Of a stretch of DNA of 64,000 nucleotides, positions 51,483 to 60,260 are shown in pieces. This DNA is from Burkholderia diffusa (GTDB lineage: Bacteria; Pseudomonadota; Gammaproteobacteria; Burkholderiales; Burkholderiaceae), in the NCBI RefSeq assembly GCF_902499115.1, contig NZ_CABVPN010000015.1, forward strand, positions 1 to 64,000, in the 5' to 3' direction. Numbering within the stretch: the first letter of the stretch is position 1; every line of letters starts with the position of its first letter. The notes under the pieces were generated by a model. The model was not told the DNA's origin. It saw only the letters and a program-made list of their open reading frames with translations, and did not search any database. The position numbers and the translations under genes were made by a program.

Positions 51483-53039
51483 ATGAAATACAAAGACTTA
51501 CGCGATTTCATCCAGCGCCTCGAGGCGCTCGGCGAGCTGCGGCGCGTCACGCAGCCCGTGTCGCCCGTGCTCGAAATGACCGAACTGTGCGACCGCGTCC
51601 TGCGCGCCGGCGGCCCGGCGCTGCTGTTCGCAGCGCCGCCCGGCAATGCGTTCCCGGTGCTCGGCAACCTGTTCGGCACGCCGCGCCGCGTGGCGCTCGG
51701 GATGGGTGTCGATGCGGGCGACGACGCCGCGCTCGGCTCGCTGCGCGACCTCGGGCGGCTGCTGTCCGCGCTGAAGGAGCCGGATCCGCCGAAGAGCCTG
51801 AAGGACGCCGGCAAGCTGCTGTCGCTCGCGAAGGCCGTATGGGACATGGCGCCGAAATCGGTGTCGTCGCCGCCGTGCCAGGAGATCGTCTGGGAAGGTG
51901 CCGACGTCGACCTGAACAAGCTGCCGATCCAGACCTGCTGGCCCGGCGACGCAGGGCCGCTCGTCACGTGGGGCCTCACGGTCACGCGCGGGCCGAACAA
52001 GCCACGCCAGAACCTCGGCATCTACCGCCAGCAACTGATCAGCCGCAACAAGCTGATCATGCGCTGGCTCGCGCATCGCGGCGGTGCGCTGGACTTCCGC
52101 GAATTCGCGCTGAAGAACCCCGGCAAGCCGTATCCGGTCGCGGTCGTGCTCGGCGCCGATCCGGCCACGACGCTCGGCGCGGTGACGCCCGTGCCCGATT
52201 CACTGTCCGAGTATCAGTTCGCCGGCCTGCTGCGCGGCAGCCGCACCGAGCTCGCGAAATGCCTGACGCCCGGCGTCGATACGCTGCAGGTGCCCGCCCG
52301 CGCGGAGATCGTGCTCGAAGGCTTCATCCATCCGCAGGAAGGCGCACCCGCCCCTGCCCCGGCCGGCGCGCCGCCGCGGCCGGCCGGCAACGCGGCCGCC
52401 GCATACGAACACGCGCTCGAAGGCCCGTACGGCGACCACACCGGCTACTACAACGAGCAGGAGTGGTTTCCGGTGTTCACCGTCGAGCGGATCACGATGC
52501 GCCGCGACGCGATCTATCACTCGACCTATACGGGCAAGCCGCCCGACGAGCCGGCCGTGCTCGGCGTCGCGCTCAACGAGGTGTTCGTGCCGCTGCTGCA
52601 GAAGCAGTTCACCGAGATCACCGACTTCTACCTGCCGCCGGAAGGCTGCAGCTACCGGATGGCCATCGTCCAGATGAAGAAGAGCTACGCCGGCCATGCG
52701 AAGCGCGTGATGTTCGGCGTGTGGAGTTTCCTGCGACAGTTCATGTATACGAAGTTCATCGTGGTCGTCGACGAGGACGTCAACATCCGCGACTGGAACG
52801 AGGTGATCTGGGCGATCACGACGCGCGTCGACCCCGTGCGCGACACCGTGATGGTCGACAGCACGCCGATCGACTATCTCGATTTCGCGTCGCCCGTCGC
52901 GGGCCTCGGCTCGAAGATGGGGCTCGACGCGACCAACAAGTGGCCGGGCGAGACGAACCGCGAATGGGGTCGCCCGATCGAGATGGATGCGGCCGTGAAG
53001 GCGCGTGTCGACCGTCTCTGGCAGGAAATCGGACTGTAA
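51483..53039 (+). CDS. ubiD: 4-Hydroxy-3-polyprenylbenzoate decarboxylase UbiD
   Basis: This 518-residue prenyl-FMN-dependent decarboxylase acts in ubiquinone synthesis. MKYKDLRDFIQRLEALGELRRV is the usual start. The cofactor and substrate region contains NLGIYRQQLISRNKLIMRW and EIVLEGFIHP, and later VDEDVNIRDWNEVIWAITTR. Compared with what I know of E. coli UbiD, residues about 287-312 form an extra Pro/Ala-rich stretch just before GPYGDHTGYYN. A TAAAAT lies 80 bp upstream. It needs the UbiX flavin prenyltransferase, which is not in this window. Confidence 0.95.
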   Translation: MKYKDLRDFIQRLEALGELRRVTQPVSPVLEMTELCDRVLRAGGPALLFAAPPGNAFPVLGNLFGTPRRVALGMGVDAGDDAALGSLRDLGRLLSALKEPDPPKSLKDAGKLLSLAKAVWDMAPKSVSSPPCQEIVWEGADVDLNKLPIQTCWPGDAGPLVTWGLTVTRGPNKPRQNLGIYRQQLISRNKLIMRWLAHRGGALDFREFALKNPGKPYPVAVVLGADPATTLGAVTPVPDSLSEYQFAGLLRGSRTELAKCLTPGVDTLQVPARAEIVLEGFIHPQEGAPAPAPAGAPPRPAGNAAAAYEHALEGPYGDHTGYYNEQEWFPVFTVERITMRRDAIYHSTYTGKPPDEPAVLGVALNEVFVPLLQKQFTEITDFYLPPEGCSYRMAIVQMKKSYAGHAKRVMFGVWSFLRQFMYTKFIVVVDEDVNIRDWNEVIWAITTRVDPVRDTVMVDSTPIDYLDFASPVAGLGSKMGLDATNKWPGETNREWGRPIEMDAAVKARVDRLWQEIGL

Positions 53040-53073
53040 GTCCGCGCCTTGAACGCACCCGACAAGAACGACG

Positions 53074-53745
53074 ATGAGCTTTCCCCCCACCTCGATGCTG
53101 TCCGACGGGTTCTTCCTGTCGCTGTCGCTGTGTCTCGACATCGGCCTCGTCAACGTCGCGATGCTGTCGCTGACGCTGTCGCACGGCTTCCGGCCGGGCT
53201 TCTGGCTCGGCGTCGGCTCGTGCGTCGGCGATCTCGTCTACGCGGCGCTCGCACTCGCGGGCATGGCCGTGCTGCTGCAGTTCGAGGCCGTGCGCTGGAT
53301 CGTCTGGATCGGCGGCGGTGCGGTGCTGCTGTTCCTCACGTGGAAGATGGCGCGTGAAGCGCTCGCGCCGGCCGGCAGCGGCCACGACGGCACGGCGGAC
53401 GACACGCCGCAGCCGCGTGCCAGCGCGCGGCGCAGCTTCGTGCGCGGAATGCTGCTGGCGATGTCGTCGCCGAGTGCGATTCTGTGGTTCGCGGCGGTCG
53501 GCGGCGCGCTGATCGCGAAAGCCGGTGCGACCACGCCGGCGACGGCGTCGGTGTTCCTGTCCGGCTTCTTCCTCGGCGGCCTCGCGTGGACGCTCTTCAT
53601 GTGCACGCTCGCGAGCCAGGGCCGCAAGCGCGCGGGCGCCGGGATGATGCGCGCGTGCCACGTCGCGTCGGCGCTGCTGTTCGCGTATTTCTCGTACAGC
53701 GTGATCGTCGGCGGCTACCGCGACCTGATTGCCCACGCGGCGTAA
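53074..53745 (+). CDS. LysE/RhtB family exporter
   Basis: The 223-residue membrane protein has about six helices and the LysE pattern GPxxxxxxxxxxxGxRxG in variant form (LSLCLDIGLVNVAMLSLTLSHGFRPGFWLGVGSCVGDLVYAALALAG). The second half begins with a charged loop and RSFVRGMLLAMSSPSAILWF. Such proteins export amino acids or related metabolites. The usual glycine-proline of the first motif is replaced here by DIGLVN. It starts 34 bp after ubiD, so the two may be co-transcribed. Confidence 0.85.
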   Translation: MSFPPTSMLSDGFFLSLSLCLDIGLVNVAMLSLTLSHGFRPGFWLGVGSCVGDLVYAALALAGMAVLLQFEAVRWIVWIGGGAVLLFLTWKMAREALAPAGSGHDGTADDTPQPRASARRSFVRGMLLAMSSPSAILWFAAVGGALIAKAGATTPATASVFLSGFFLGGLAWTLFMCTLASQGRKRAGAGMMRACHVASALLFAYFSYSVIVGGYRDLIAHAA

Positions 53746-53775
53746 CCGCCGCACGCACACCCGCGCCCCAAATGA

Positions 53776-53815
53776 AAAACGGCGCAACGCCCCGCGAGGG
53801 ACGTTGCGCCGTTTT
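53776..53815. terminator. Bidirectional terminator
   Basis: AAAACGGCGCAACG (53776-53789) and CGTTGCGCCGTTTT (53802-53815) form a perfect 14-bp stem with a 12-base loop, serving the convergent LysE and Pro/Gly/Tyr-rich protein genes. Confidence 0.92.
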
Positions 53816-53848
53816 GCCGCGCGCGGTCAGGCCGCCGCGCGGAATTCG

Positions 53849-54145
53849 TCAACGACGCCAGCCGTGGTGACCCCAGCCGCCGTAGCCGTGACGCCAGTAC
53901 GGACGGCCGTAGTAGCCGCCGTAGCCGCCGACGACCACGGCGGGCGGTGCATAGTAGGCCGGCGCCGGCGCGTAATACACCGGCGGGGGCGGTGCGTAAT
54001 AAACGGGCGGAGGCGGTGCATACACGGGATACGCAGGTGCGATCGGGACCCCGATGCCGACCCCGATCGACACGTGAGCCTGAGCGGCGCTTGCGGCCCC
54101 CAGGGCCAGCGCGGCGGCGGCGATGAACGGAATGAGCTTTTTCAC
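53849..54145 (-). CDS. Exported Pro/Gly/Tyr-rich protein
   Basis: The 98-residue protein starts with GTG, preceded by AGGAG at seven bases, and encodes a signal peptide (KKLIPFIAAAALALGAASAAQA). The mature part is built of YAPPPPVYYAP-type repeats followed by a Gly/His/Trp-rich tail (GGYGGYYGRPYWRHGYGGWGHHGWRR). It looks like a small envelope or outer-membrane-associated protein of unknown function, in the style of other repeat-rich Burkholderia exported proteins. Confidence 0.8.
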   Translation of the reverse strand: MKKLIPFIAAAALALGAASAAQAHVSIGVGIGVPIAPAYPVYAPPPPVYYAPPPPVYYAPAPAYYAPPAVVVGGYGGYYGRPYWRHGYGGWGHHGWRR

Positions 54146-54658
54146 TTCGATTCTCCTGCTGGAGCGGTAATTTGTACGCTCCTGTCGGCAACGGCGGGCA
54201 TGCACGTCGCATGGATGCAATGTAGCGAAAACCCACCGCTCGCGTATGGCGCATTTGTTGCAAATTGCAATTCCACGCGGCGGCGGCGACCGTGCAGCAG
54301 GGCGCCGAGGCCCGGCAATCCCCCTCGCGAGTCCCGCGATTCCGTCCGAGCAGCCAAACCGCGACGCGCCGGCCGGTCAGTCTTACCGGATCCGGTAAGC
54401 GCGGCCGGCACGCTTCCGTAATGAACGATTACAAATTTGAAACAGGACGCCGACAATCCAGGCGGGGACACAGCTCCCGCGCGATTTGGGGCCTGATTAG
54501 GCCATCTTCGACGGAGGCGAAACCGCGGCGCGAATTTACCTTGTCCGCACCGAACGCTGCCGTCCAGGCCGTCCCCGTTCGGCATCGCCGCCGATCCGCG
54601 ACCGCCCCGTCATTCCTGCGATACTGACGTCTGCTCCGTTTTCGCTGCGTGACCCGCC
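54146..54658. other. 513-bp divergent intergenic region with an 18-bp palindrome
   Basis: The divergent genes are the Pro/Gly/Tyr-rich protein and the DUF2520 gene. CTTACCGGATCCGGTAAG (54382-54399) is a perfect palindrome and may be an operator. A short plus-strand frame from 54421 (MNDYKFETGRRQSRRG) ends without family character, and I do not call it. The half nearer the minus gene has AT-rich patches. Confidence 0.5.
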
Positions 54659-55588
54659 ATGCCCCTCCCCGCTCTCCCCCGCCTCGGCTTCATCGGCGCC
54701 GGCCGCCTGGCGCGCTGCCTCGCCCTGCGCTTCGCGGCGGCCGGCTTTCCGGTCATCGCGATCGCGAGTCGCACGACGGCATCGGCCGCGGCACTTGCCG
54801 CGCGCATCGACGGCTGCCGGGCGGTCGACACGCCGCAGCAGGTTGTCGACGCCGCCGACCTGATCTTCCTGACCGTGCCCGACGACCATCTCGCATCGAC
54901 CGCCGCCGCGCTGCGGTTCGACGCGGCGCGCGCGGCAGGCCAGGCGCTCGTCCACTGCAGCGGCGCGTCGGCGGTCGAGTTGCTCGATCCGGCAAAGCGC
55001 CAAGGCGCGGCCACGGGCGGCTTCCACCCGCTCTACCTGTTCGGCGGCACGGACGCCGATCTCTCCCGCATCGACGGCTGCTCGGTCACGCTCGAAGCCG
55101 ACGGCGCGCTGCACGCGACGCTGCTGCGACTTGCTGCCGCACTCGGTTGCCATCCGCTGTCGATTCCGGCCGGCGGCCGAATGCTGTATCACGCGGCCGC
55201 GCATTACGCGGCGAGCTTCGCGCTGTGCGGGCTGTCGGAAGCGGTCGAGCTGTGGCGCGGCCTCGGCTTCGACGAGGAAGCGGCGTTGCGCGCGCTGCTG
55301 CCGATGCTCGCCGGCACGATCGCCACCGCGCGCGACAAGGGCCTCGCGAACGCACTGGCAGGCCCGGTGTCGCGCGGCGACACCGGCATCGTCAAGCGTC
55401 AGCTCGCGCTGCTCGAAGCGCGCGGCGGCGACCACGCGACCCTGTATGCGCTGATGACCCGCCGCGCAGTCGCGCTCGCGGCGAAGCGCGCGGCGCCGCC
55501 GGCCGCGCTGCCGGCGCTTGCGCAGGCCGTCGAAACGTCGCTCGAGCGCACGACCGGGCACCCCTCCCCGCCGCGAGACGAGGCGTGA
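54659..55588 (+). CDS. Rossmann-like/DUF2520 oxidoreductase
   Basis: The 309-residue protein has an N-terminal Rossmann fold (RLGFIGAGRLARCLALRFAAAGFPVIAIASR) and a helical C-terminal DUF2520 domain (HAAAHYAASFALCGLSEAVELW ... LLPMLAGTIATARDKGL). It resembles pyrroline-5-carboxylate reductase and 2-dehydropantoate reductase in outline and probably binds NAD(P)H. The substrate is unknown. YggT follows 76 bp downstream on the same strand. Confidence 0.87.
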   Translation: MPLPALPRLGFIGAGRLARCLALRFAAAGFPVIAIASRTTASAAALAARIDGCRAVDTPQQVVDAADLIFLTVPDDHLASTAAALRFDAARAAGQALVHCSGASAVELLDPAKRQGAATGGFHPLYLFGGTDADLSRIDGCSVTLEADGALHATLLRLAAALGCHPLSIPAGGRMLYHAAAHYAASFALCGLSEAVELWRGLGFDEEAALRALLPMLAGTIATARDKGLANALAGPVSRGDTGIVKRQLALLEARGGDHATLYALMTRRAVALAAKRAAPPAALPALAQAVETSLERTTGHPSPPRDEA

Positions 55589-55664
55589 TAAGGTGTCGGC
55601 CGATGCGCCGCCATCCGGCGTTGGCGGCCGCACGCTACCCGACTGTATAAAAAGGATGCCAACG

Positions 55665-56228
55665 ATGTTCGGCGAGATCGCCCGTTTTCTGCTCAATACC
55701 GTCTTCACACTGTTCGGCGCGGCGCTGATTCTGCGCGTCTGGATGCAGGCCGTCCGCGTGCCGCCGTACAACCCCGTCACGCAGGCCGTGCTGCAGGCGA
55801 CCAACTGGCTCGTGCTGCCGTTGCGCCGCGTGATCGCGGGCGTGCGCGGCATCGACTGGGCAAGCGTCGTCGCCGCCCTCCTCACCGCGCTCGTCTATGT
55901 GGTGCTGATGGTCGTGATGGCCGGCCTGGATCCGGCCTCGGTGATCGCGACGCTCGTCGTGGTCGCGCTGCTCACCGTCGTGAAGTGGGCGCTCAATCTC
56001 GTGATCTGGATGACGATCCTGATGGCGCTGCTGTCGTGGCTCAATCCGCGCTCGCCGGCGATGCCGATCCTCTACCAGCTCACCGCGCCGTTCCTGAACC
56101 CGCTGCGCCGCGTGATCCCGAACCTGGGCGGCATCGACCTGTCGCCGATCCTGCTGTTCGTGATCGTGCAGGTGCTGCTGATGATCGTCACGCGCGCCGC
56201 CGTGTCGCTGACGATGTTCGGCATCTGA
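55665..56228 (+). CDS. YggT family membrane protein
   Basis: This 187-residue protein carries two YggT domains (each with two helices and an RxxxPYNPVTQ... or RSPAMPILYQLTAPFLNPLRR loop). Family members are linked to osmotic or cation homeostasis and to cell division neighbourhoods, but their exact role is not settled. An AAGGA ribosome-binding site nine bases before the ATG at 55665 decides that start over the ATG at 55656. It is convergent with the DUF190-crcB pair, 9 bp away. Confidence 0.9.
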   Translation: MFGEIARFLLNTVFTLFGAALILRVWMQAVRVPPYNPVTQAVLQATNWLVLPLRRVIAGVRGIDWASVVAALLTALVYVVLMVVMAGLDPASVIATLVVVALLTVVKWALNLVIWMTILMALLSWLNPRSPAMPILYQLTAPFLNPLRRVIPNLGGIDLSPILLFVIVQVLLMIVTRAAVSLTMFGI

Positions 56229-56237
56229 CGCGTTGCG

Positions 56238-56588
56238 CTATGCTGCCGGCCCCTGCGCCGGCGACACCTCGAGCGTGTCGATCACCCCGAAGCGCGCGGG
56301 AATCATCGCGTAGCACACGCGCACCTTCTCGCGCGCAAGCCGCTCGAGCAGTTGCTGCGCCTCGTCCTCGGTGACGATGAACTCGACCTCGATCGCGAGC
56401 GAGCCCTGCAGCTCGAAAAAGCGGTCCTCGTGCAGCACCCGATGCCGGCCGAAGCCGGCCATCGCCCGAAACGCGGAACCGCCCGCGACGCCCATCCGGT
56501 TTCCTTCCTCCAGCAACCACTCCCACAGCGGCTTCCAGTGCAGCCGGTGCTGCTCGTGCACGTAGAAGCGCAAGAAAACCCTGTCCAT
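56238..56588 (-). CDS. DUF190 domain protein
   Basis: The 116-residue protein starts MDRVFLRFYVHEQHRLHWKPLWEWLLEE, the DUF190 pattern, with a ferredoxin-like (PII-like) fold expected. DUF190 genes commonly follow crcB, as here (24 bp), suggesting a role in fluoride homeostasis or in regulating the channel. That role is inference. Confidence 0.87.
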   Translation of the reverse strand: MDRVFLRFYVHEQHRLHWKPLWEWLLEEGNRMGVAGGSAFRAMAGFGRHRVLHEDRFFELQGSLAIEVEFIVTEDEAQQLLERLAREKVRVCYAMIPARFGVIDTLEVSPAQGPAA

Positions 56589-56612
56589 CGCGTCCTCCCG
56601 ATGCCGGCGCGC

Positions 56613-56999
56613 TCAGGCAGCCGCGAACCACACGCGCGCGGTCCACATGCCGAGCGCCGTCAGCGTGAACGATCCAGTCAAGTGTAGGGCAGCCACCGCG
56701 AACGCCCATCCCAATTCGCCCTGCACCGCGTGCGTCATCACTTCGACCGAATAGGTCGAGAACGTCGTCAGGCCGCCGAGGAAGCCCGTGATCACGAACA
56801 GCCGCCACTCGGGCGGCAGCCCGACGCGGGTGGTAAACGCGACGGCCGCGATGCCGATCACGTAGCCGCCGATCAGGTTTGCGGCGAGCGTACCGAGCGG
56901 CACGGCGGGAAAGAACGCGTTGAGCGCAAGGCTCAGGAACCAGCGCAGCAATGCGCCGAGCCCGGCGCCGACGAAGATCGCGACGATCGAATAGAACAA
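56613..56999 (-). CDS. crcB: Fluoride ion channel CrcB
   Basis: The 128-residue protein has four membrane helices and the Fluc/CrcB signatures GLGALLRWFLSLALN, PLGTLAANLIGGYVIG and TGFLGGLTTFSTYSVEV, where the threonine-phenylalanine cluster lines the fluoride path. It functions as a dual-topology dimer. I place the start at TTG 56999, which has an AGGAG five bases upstream; the frame is open to 57026. I could not match the fluoride riboswitch consensus upstream. Confidence 0.92.
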   Translation of the reverse strand: MFYSIVAIFVGAGLGALLRWFLSLALNAFFPAVPLGTLAANLIGGYVIGIAAVAFTTRVGLPPEWRLFVITGFLGGLTTFSTYSVEVMTHAVQGELGWAFAVAALHLTGSFTLTALGMWTARVWFAAA

Positions 57000-57402
57000 G
57001 GGAGCTCCTCGCTGACGAGGCCGCATCGCGGGCGCGGCCTACGCCGAACTGTATGCGGAATCGCGCCGCGACGGCAATGCCGGCCGGCACCCCAGCGCGC
57101 ACCGGATGGTGTCGCGCCGGAATCGTGCATTTCATTATTTCCACGCACCGCCGAGCTCGATATTTTCCAATGCATTACGCAGGTCATTACAAATCGCCGG
57201 AAACGAATCGATTATTCATCAGATTTTCCAGAATTCGAAAAGTCAGCCCCGCGCCAGCCATGTAAGCCTTTCTTCATGGGCATTTCGCGTGTTTTCCCTA
57301 ATCCAGACATTCCCGAATCGGGTCGATATTCAATGCAATTCGCTCTGCTGATTTCGTAAAATCATTTCGCTCCCCCACTCCATCGACATGGAAGCTCGAA
57401 AA
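57000..57402. other. Intergenic region, AT-rich toward the protease gene
   Basis: The first 110 bp is normal GC; about 57120-57380 is visibly AT-rich compared with the rest of the window. A GTAAAAT near 57355 could be a -10 for the protease gene. I see no protein gene, RNA gene or repeat. Confidence 0.5.
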
Positions 57403-58614
57403 ATGAACAATTACCGCCTGTCATCCATGTTGATTCCGGCACTGTGCGCGTCGCTGCTCGCGTCGAGCGTCGCGCTCGCCGAGGACAACGGCCCCCCGTC
57501 CTACGTCGAAGGCAACCGCGCGCCGAAAGGCTATGCGCGCCCGCCTTTCCACACGAAACAGCGCGCAAGCACGGCCACGGTGGCCGGCCTCACACCCGTG
57601 CTCGTACGCCATGCGTACGGGTTCGATTCGATCGCCAACCAGGGCGACGGGATGGTCGTCGCGATCGTCGACGCGTACGACGATCCGAAGATCGAAGCCG
57701 ATCTCGGCGTGTTCAGCAACGCGTTCTCGCTGCCGGCATGCACTTCGTCGAACGGCTGCTTCTCCAAGGTCTACGCGCGCGGCACGCGGCCCAAGACCGA
57801 CGCAGGCTGGTCGCTCGAGATGTCGCTCGACGTCGAATGGGTGCATGCGATCGCACCGAAGGCGAAGATCGTGCTCGTCGAGGCCGCGTCGGCCAGCTTC
57901 AGTGACCTGATGGCCGCGGTCGACGTAGCGGTCAAGCGCGGCGCATCGGTCGTGTCGATGAGCTTCGGCGGCAACGAGTTCGGCAGCGAGACCGGCTTCG
58001 ACAGCCATTTCAACGCATCGGGCGTCACGTTCGTCGCGTCGTCCGGCGACAGCGGCACCGGCACCGAGTACCCGGCGGCGTCGCCGTACGTGGTGGCGGT
58101 GGGCGGCACGACGTTGTCCACCGACGCATCCGGCACTTACGTCAGCGAGGCCGCGTGGAGCGGCAGCGGCGGCGGCGTCAGCTCGATCGAGGCCGAGCCG
58201 GCCGGGCAGACCGGCTGGCCGGTGCCGGTGGCCGGCAAGCGCGGCGTGCCCGACGTCAGCTACGACGCGAATCCGTCAAGCGGCTTCGCGGTGTACGACT
58301 CCGTCACCTATCAGGGGCAGGCCGGCTGGTTCCAGGTCGGCGGCACGAGCGCGGGCGCGCCGCAATGGTCGGCGCTCGTCGCCATCGCGAATTCGCTGCG
58401 CACGGCGGCCGGCAAACACGCGCTGAGCGGCACCTACGACACGCTCTATACGATCGGGAAAAACGCCTACGGCAGCGACTATCACGACGTCACGACCGGA
58501 TCCAACGGCACTTGCGGCAGCATCTGCAATGCAGCGGGCGGCTACGACTACGTGACGGGCCTCGGCTCGCCGATCGCGCCGGCGCTCGTCCAGGCGCTCG
58601 TCGCACAGCCGTGA
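57403..58614 (+). CDS. S53 family serine-carboxyl peptidase (sedolisin/kumamolisin type), secreted
   Basis: The 403-residue protein has a signal peptide (MNNYRLSSMLIPALCASLLASSVALAED). The catalytic set of family S53 is intact: E139 and D143 in SLEMSLDVEW, D216 in SSGDSGTG and S316 in GGTSAGAPQW. A late DYVTGLGSP matches the calcium-binding C-terminus. The usual activation prodomain of about 180 residues is absent; only about 40 residues separate the signal from the catalytic core. An ATG five codons earlier (57388) is possible, but 57403 has a GGAAG at the right distance. The upstream region is AT-rich. Confidence 0.9.
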   Translation: MNNYRLSSMLIPALCASLLASSVALAEDNGPPSYVEGNRAPKGYARPPFHTKQRASTATVAGLTPVLVRHAYGFDSIANQGDGMVVAIVDAYDDPKIEADLGVFSNAFSLPACTSSNGCFSKVYARGTRPKTDAGWSLEMSLDVEWVHAIAPKAKIVLVEAASASFSDLMAAVDVAVKRGASVVSMSFGGNEFGSETGFDSHFNASGVTFVASSGDSGTGTEYPAASPYVVAVGGTTLSTDASGTYVSEAAWSGSGGGVSSIEAEPAGQTGWPVPVAGKRGVPDVSYDANPSSGFAVYDSVTYQGQAGWFQVGGTSAGAPQWSALVAIANSLRTAAGKHALSGTYDTLYTIGKNAYGSDYHDVTTGSNGTCGSICNAAGGYDYVTGLGSPIAPALVQALVAQP

Positions 58615-58651
58615 TCGCGCGGCCGCGGCCGGCCGATTCGTCCCGCGCCGC

Positions 58652-59536
58652 TCAGCTGCCGTGCCATGCACGGTCGAGCGCCACGAGCGTCGCGAGCGCG
58701 CTGCCCTTCAGCCCGATCACGTCCGCGCGGCGGGCATGGGCCTCGCGTGCATTGATGCGGATCACGTCGGCACCGAGCCGTTCGCTTGAGAGACGCACGG
58801 TCGGAATCGCGGTGCCCGCGCCGATCTCGACGACGGTCACCCATCCCGCCTGCGCGATCCAGTCCTGCAGGGCCCGCTCCTGCGCGTCGTAGCGTTCGCC
58901 GAGCCAGCCGTTGTCGCCGAACATCAGGATGTTCGGTCGCGCGAGGCCGCCGCAACGCGGGCAGCGCGGCAGCTCGCCGACCAGCCGGCACGCGGCCGCG
59001 TCGACATCGGGCGTGAACGGCGCGGCGTCCCACGTGTCGTCCGAGCAGGGTCGCAGGCACTGCATCGAATGAATCGAACCGTGAATCTCGGCGACACGCG
59101 CCGGATCGAAACCGGCCTTCTGAAACTGGCCGTCGACGTTGCTCGTCAGCACGAAGCCGCCGTTCGGCATCGCGTCCATCCAGCGCCGCAGGATCGCGAA
59201 GCCCGCGTGCGGCACCGTCTGCCGGTAGAGTCCGAGACGGTGTCCGTAAAAGCCCCACGCAAGCTGCGGATGTGCGCGGAACGCCTGCGGCGAGGCGATC
59301 TCGTGGAATTCGAAACGCTCGTGGCGCAGCGCCGGGTACGCGCGCCAGAAGCCGTCCGTGCCGCGGAAATCGGGCAGCCCCGAATCGACGCCGATGCCCG
59401 CGCCGGCCGTCACGAGCAGCGCATCGGCGCGCGCGAGCGCCTCGACGGCGGACGCGACCAGATGAGCCGGCAGTGGCTCGGCAGCGGCGCTGGAATCGGT
59501 GGAATCAGTGGAATCGGACGAGTCGGAAATCGGCAT
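58652..59536 (-). CDS. SIR2-family NAD-dependent protein deacetylase
   Basis: The 294-residue protein begins with a Ser/Asp/Thr repeat (about 20 residues), then the NAD-binding GAGIGVDSGLPDFRG (about 45-59), TSNVDGQ, and the catalytic histidine H152 in EIHGSIHSMQC. Zinc cysteines are C160, C164 and the later CPRCGG. Sirtuins deacylate lysines on metabolic enzymes such as acetyl-CoA synthetase. It lies 79 bp after the Nudix gene on the same strand. Confidence 0.92.
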   Translation of the reverse strand: MPISDSSDSTDSTDSSAAAEPLPAHLVASAVEALARADALLVTAGAGIGVDSGLPDFRGTDGFWRAYPALRHERFEFHEIASPQAFRAHPQLAWGFYGHRLGLYRQTVPHAGFAILRRWMDAMPNGGFVLTSNVDGQFQKAGFDPARVAEIHGSIHSMQCLRPCSDDTWDAAPFTPDVDAAACRLVGELPRCPRCGGLARPNILMFGDNGWLGERYDAQERALQDWIAQAGWVTVVEIGAGTAIPTVRLSSERLGADVIRINAREAHARRADVIGLKGSALATLVALDRAWHGS

Positions 59537-59615
59537 GATGGAGCAGCGGAAGCGTCGAACGGTGCGCGAGTGGCGTCGCGCGATCATACGCCGGTTCGGG
59601 CGCCGTGCCGCGACA

Positions 59616-60221
59616 TCACGCAGCCGCGGCGCGCACGCCCGCGGGTTCCCGCAGCGCGACGTACTGCAGCAGCATGATCGTCTTCGCGTCGACGATCTCG
59701 CCACGCTCGACGGCATCCAGCGCCGCGTGCAGCGGCATCTCGACGACCTCGAGATCCTCGCCCTCCTCCGCGATGCCGCCGCCGTCGCCCGTGCGCAGCG
59801 ACGCATCGTATTCGCCGACGAAGAAATGCAGCTTTTCCGTCACCGAGCCGGGACTCATGAACGCCTCGAACACCTTGCGCACGCCGCGCACGCGATAGCC
59901 GGTTTCCTCTTCGGCCTCCGCGCGAATGCGTGCATCGGGCGTCGCGTCGTCGAGCAGGCCGGCGGCGGCTTCGAGCAGCATCCCGTCGTGTCCGTTGACG
60001 AACGCCGGCATCCGGAACTGCCGCGTGAGCAGCACGTCGCCCGTCGTCGCGTTGCGCAGCAGGATGGTCGCGCCGTTGCCGCGGTCGTACGTTTCGCGGC
60101 TCAGGCGCTGCCACGTGCCGTCGCGGCGCAGGAAATCGAACGTCACCTTCTTCAGCACATACCAGTCATTGGACAGCACCGTCGTATCGACGATACGGAC
60201 GCGGTCCCGCGTTGCGGCCAT
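59616..60221 (-). CDS. Nudix hydrolase, NudK-like nucleoside-diphosphate-sugar pyrophosphatase
   Basis: The 201-residue protein has the Nudix box in GLLDDATPDARIRAEAEEETGY, with the EEETG catalytic glutamates. The flanks (VLSNDWYVLKKVTFDFLRRDGTW, LLTRQFRMPAFVNG, EAFMSPGSVTEKLHFFVGEYD) resemble GDP-mannose pyrophosphatase NudK and ADP-sugar diphosphatases. The ATG at 60221 is chosen for the GGGAG six bases upstream; 60251 is an alternative. It diverges from the DeoR gene over 81 bp. Confidence 0.88.
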   Translation of the reverse strand: MAATRDRVRIVDTTVLSNDWYVLKKVTFDFLRRDGTWQRLSRETYDRGNGATILLRNATTGDVLLTRQFRMPAFVNGHDGMLLEAAAGLLDDATPDARIRAEAEEETGYRVRGVRKVFEAFMSPGSVTEKLHFFVGEYDASLRTGDGGGIAEEGEDLEVVEMPLHAALDAVERGEIVDAKTIMLLQYVALREPAGVRAAAA

Positions 60222-60260
60222 GGTGGTCTCCCATTCGACAAGTGACGGCACTCATGGTAG

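Noticed and set aside
54421..54627. A 68-codon open frame in the gap before the DUF2520 gene
   Set aside because: It has no clear ribosome-binding site, its end is Arg/Ser-rich and unlike a folded protein, and I recognise no family.
57000..57120. Possible fluoride riboswitch upstream of crcB
   Set aside because: GCGATG and a downstream GAGGAGCTCC gave a superficial resemblance, but the pseudoknot and the conserved core of the crcB motif could not be placed.
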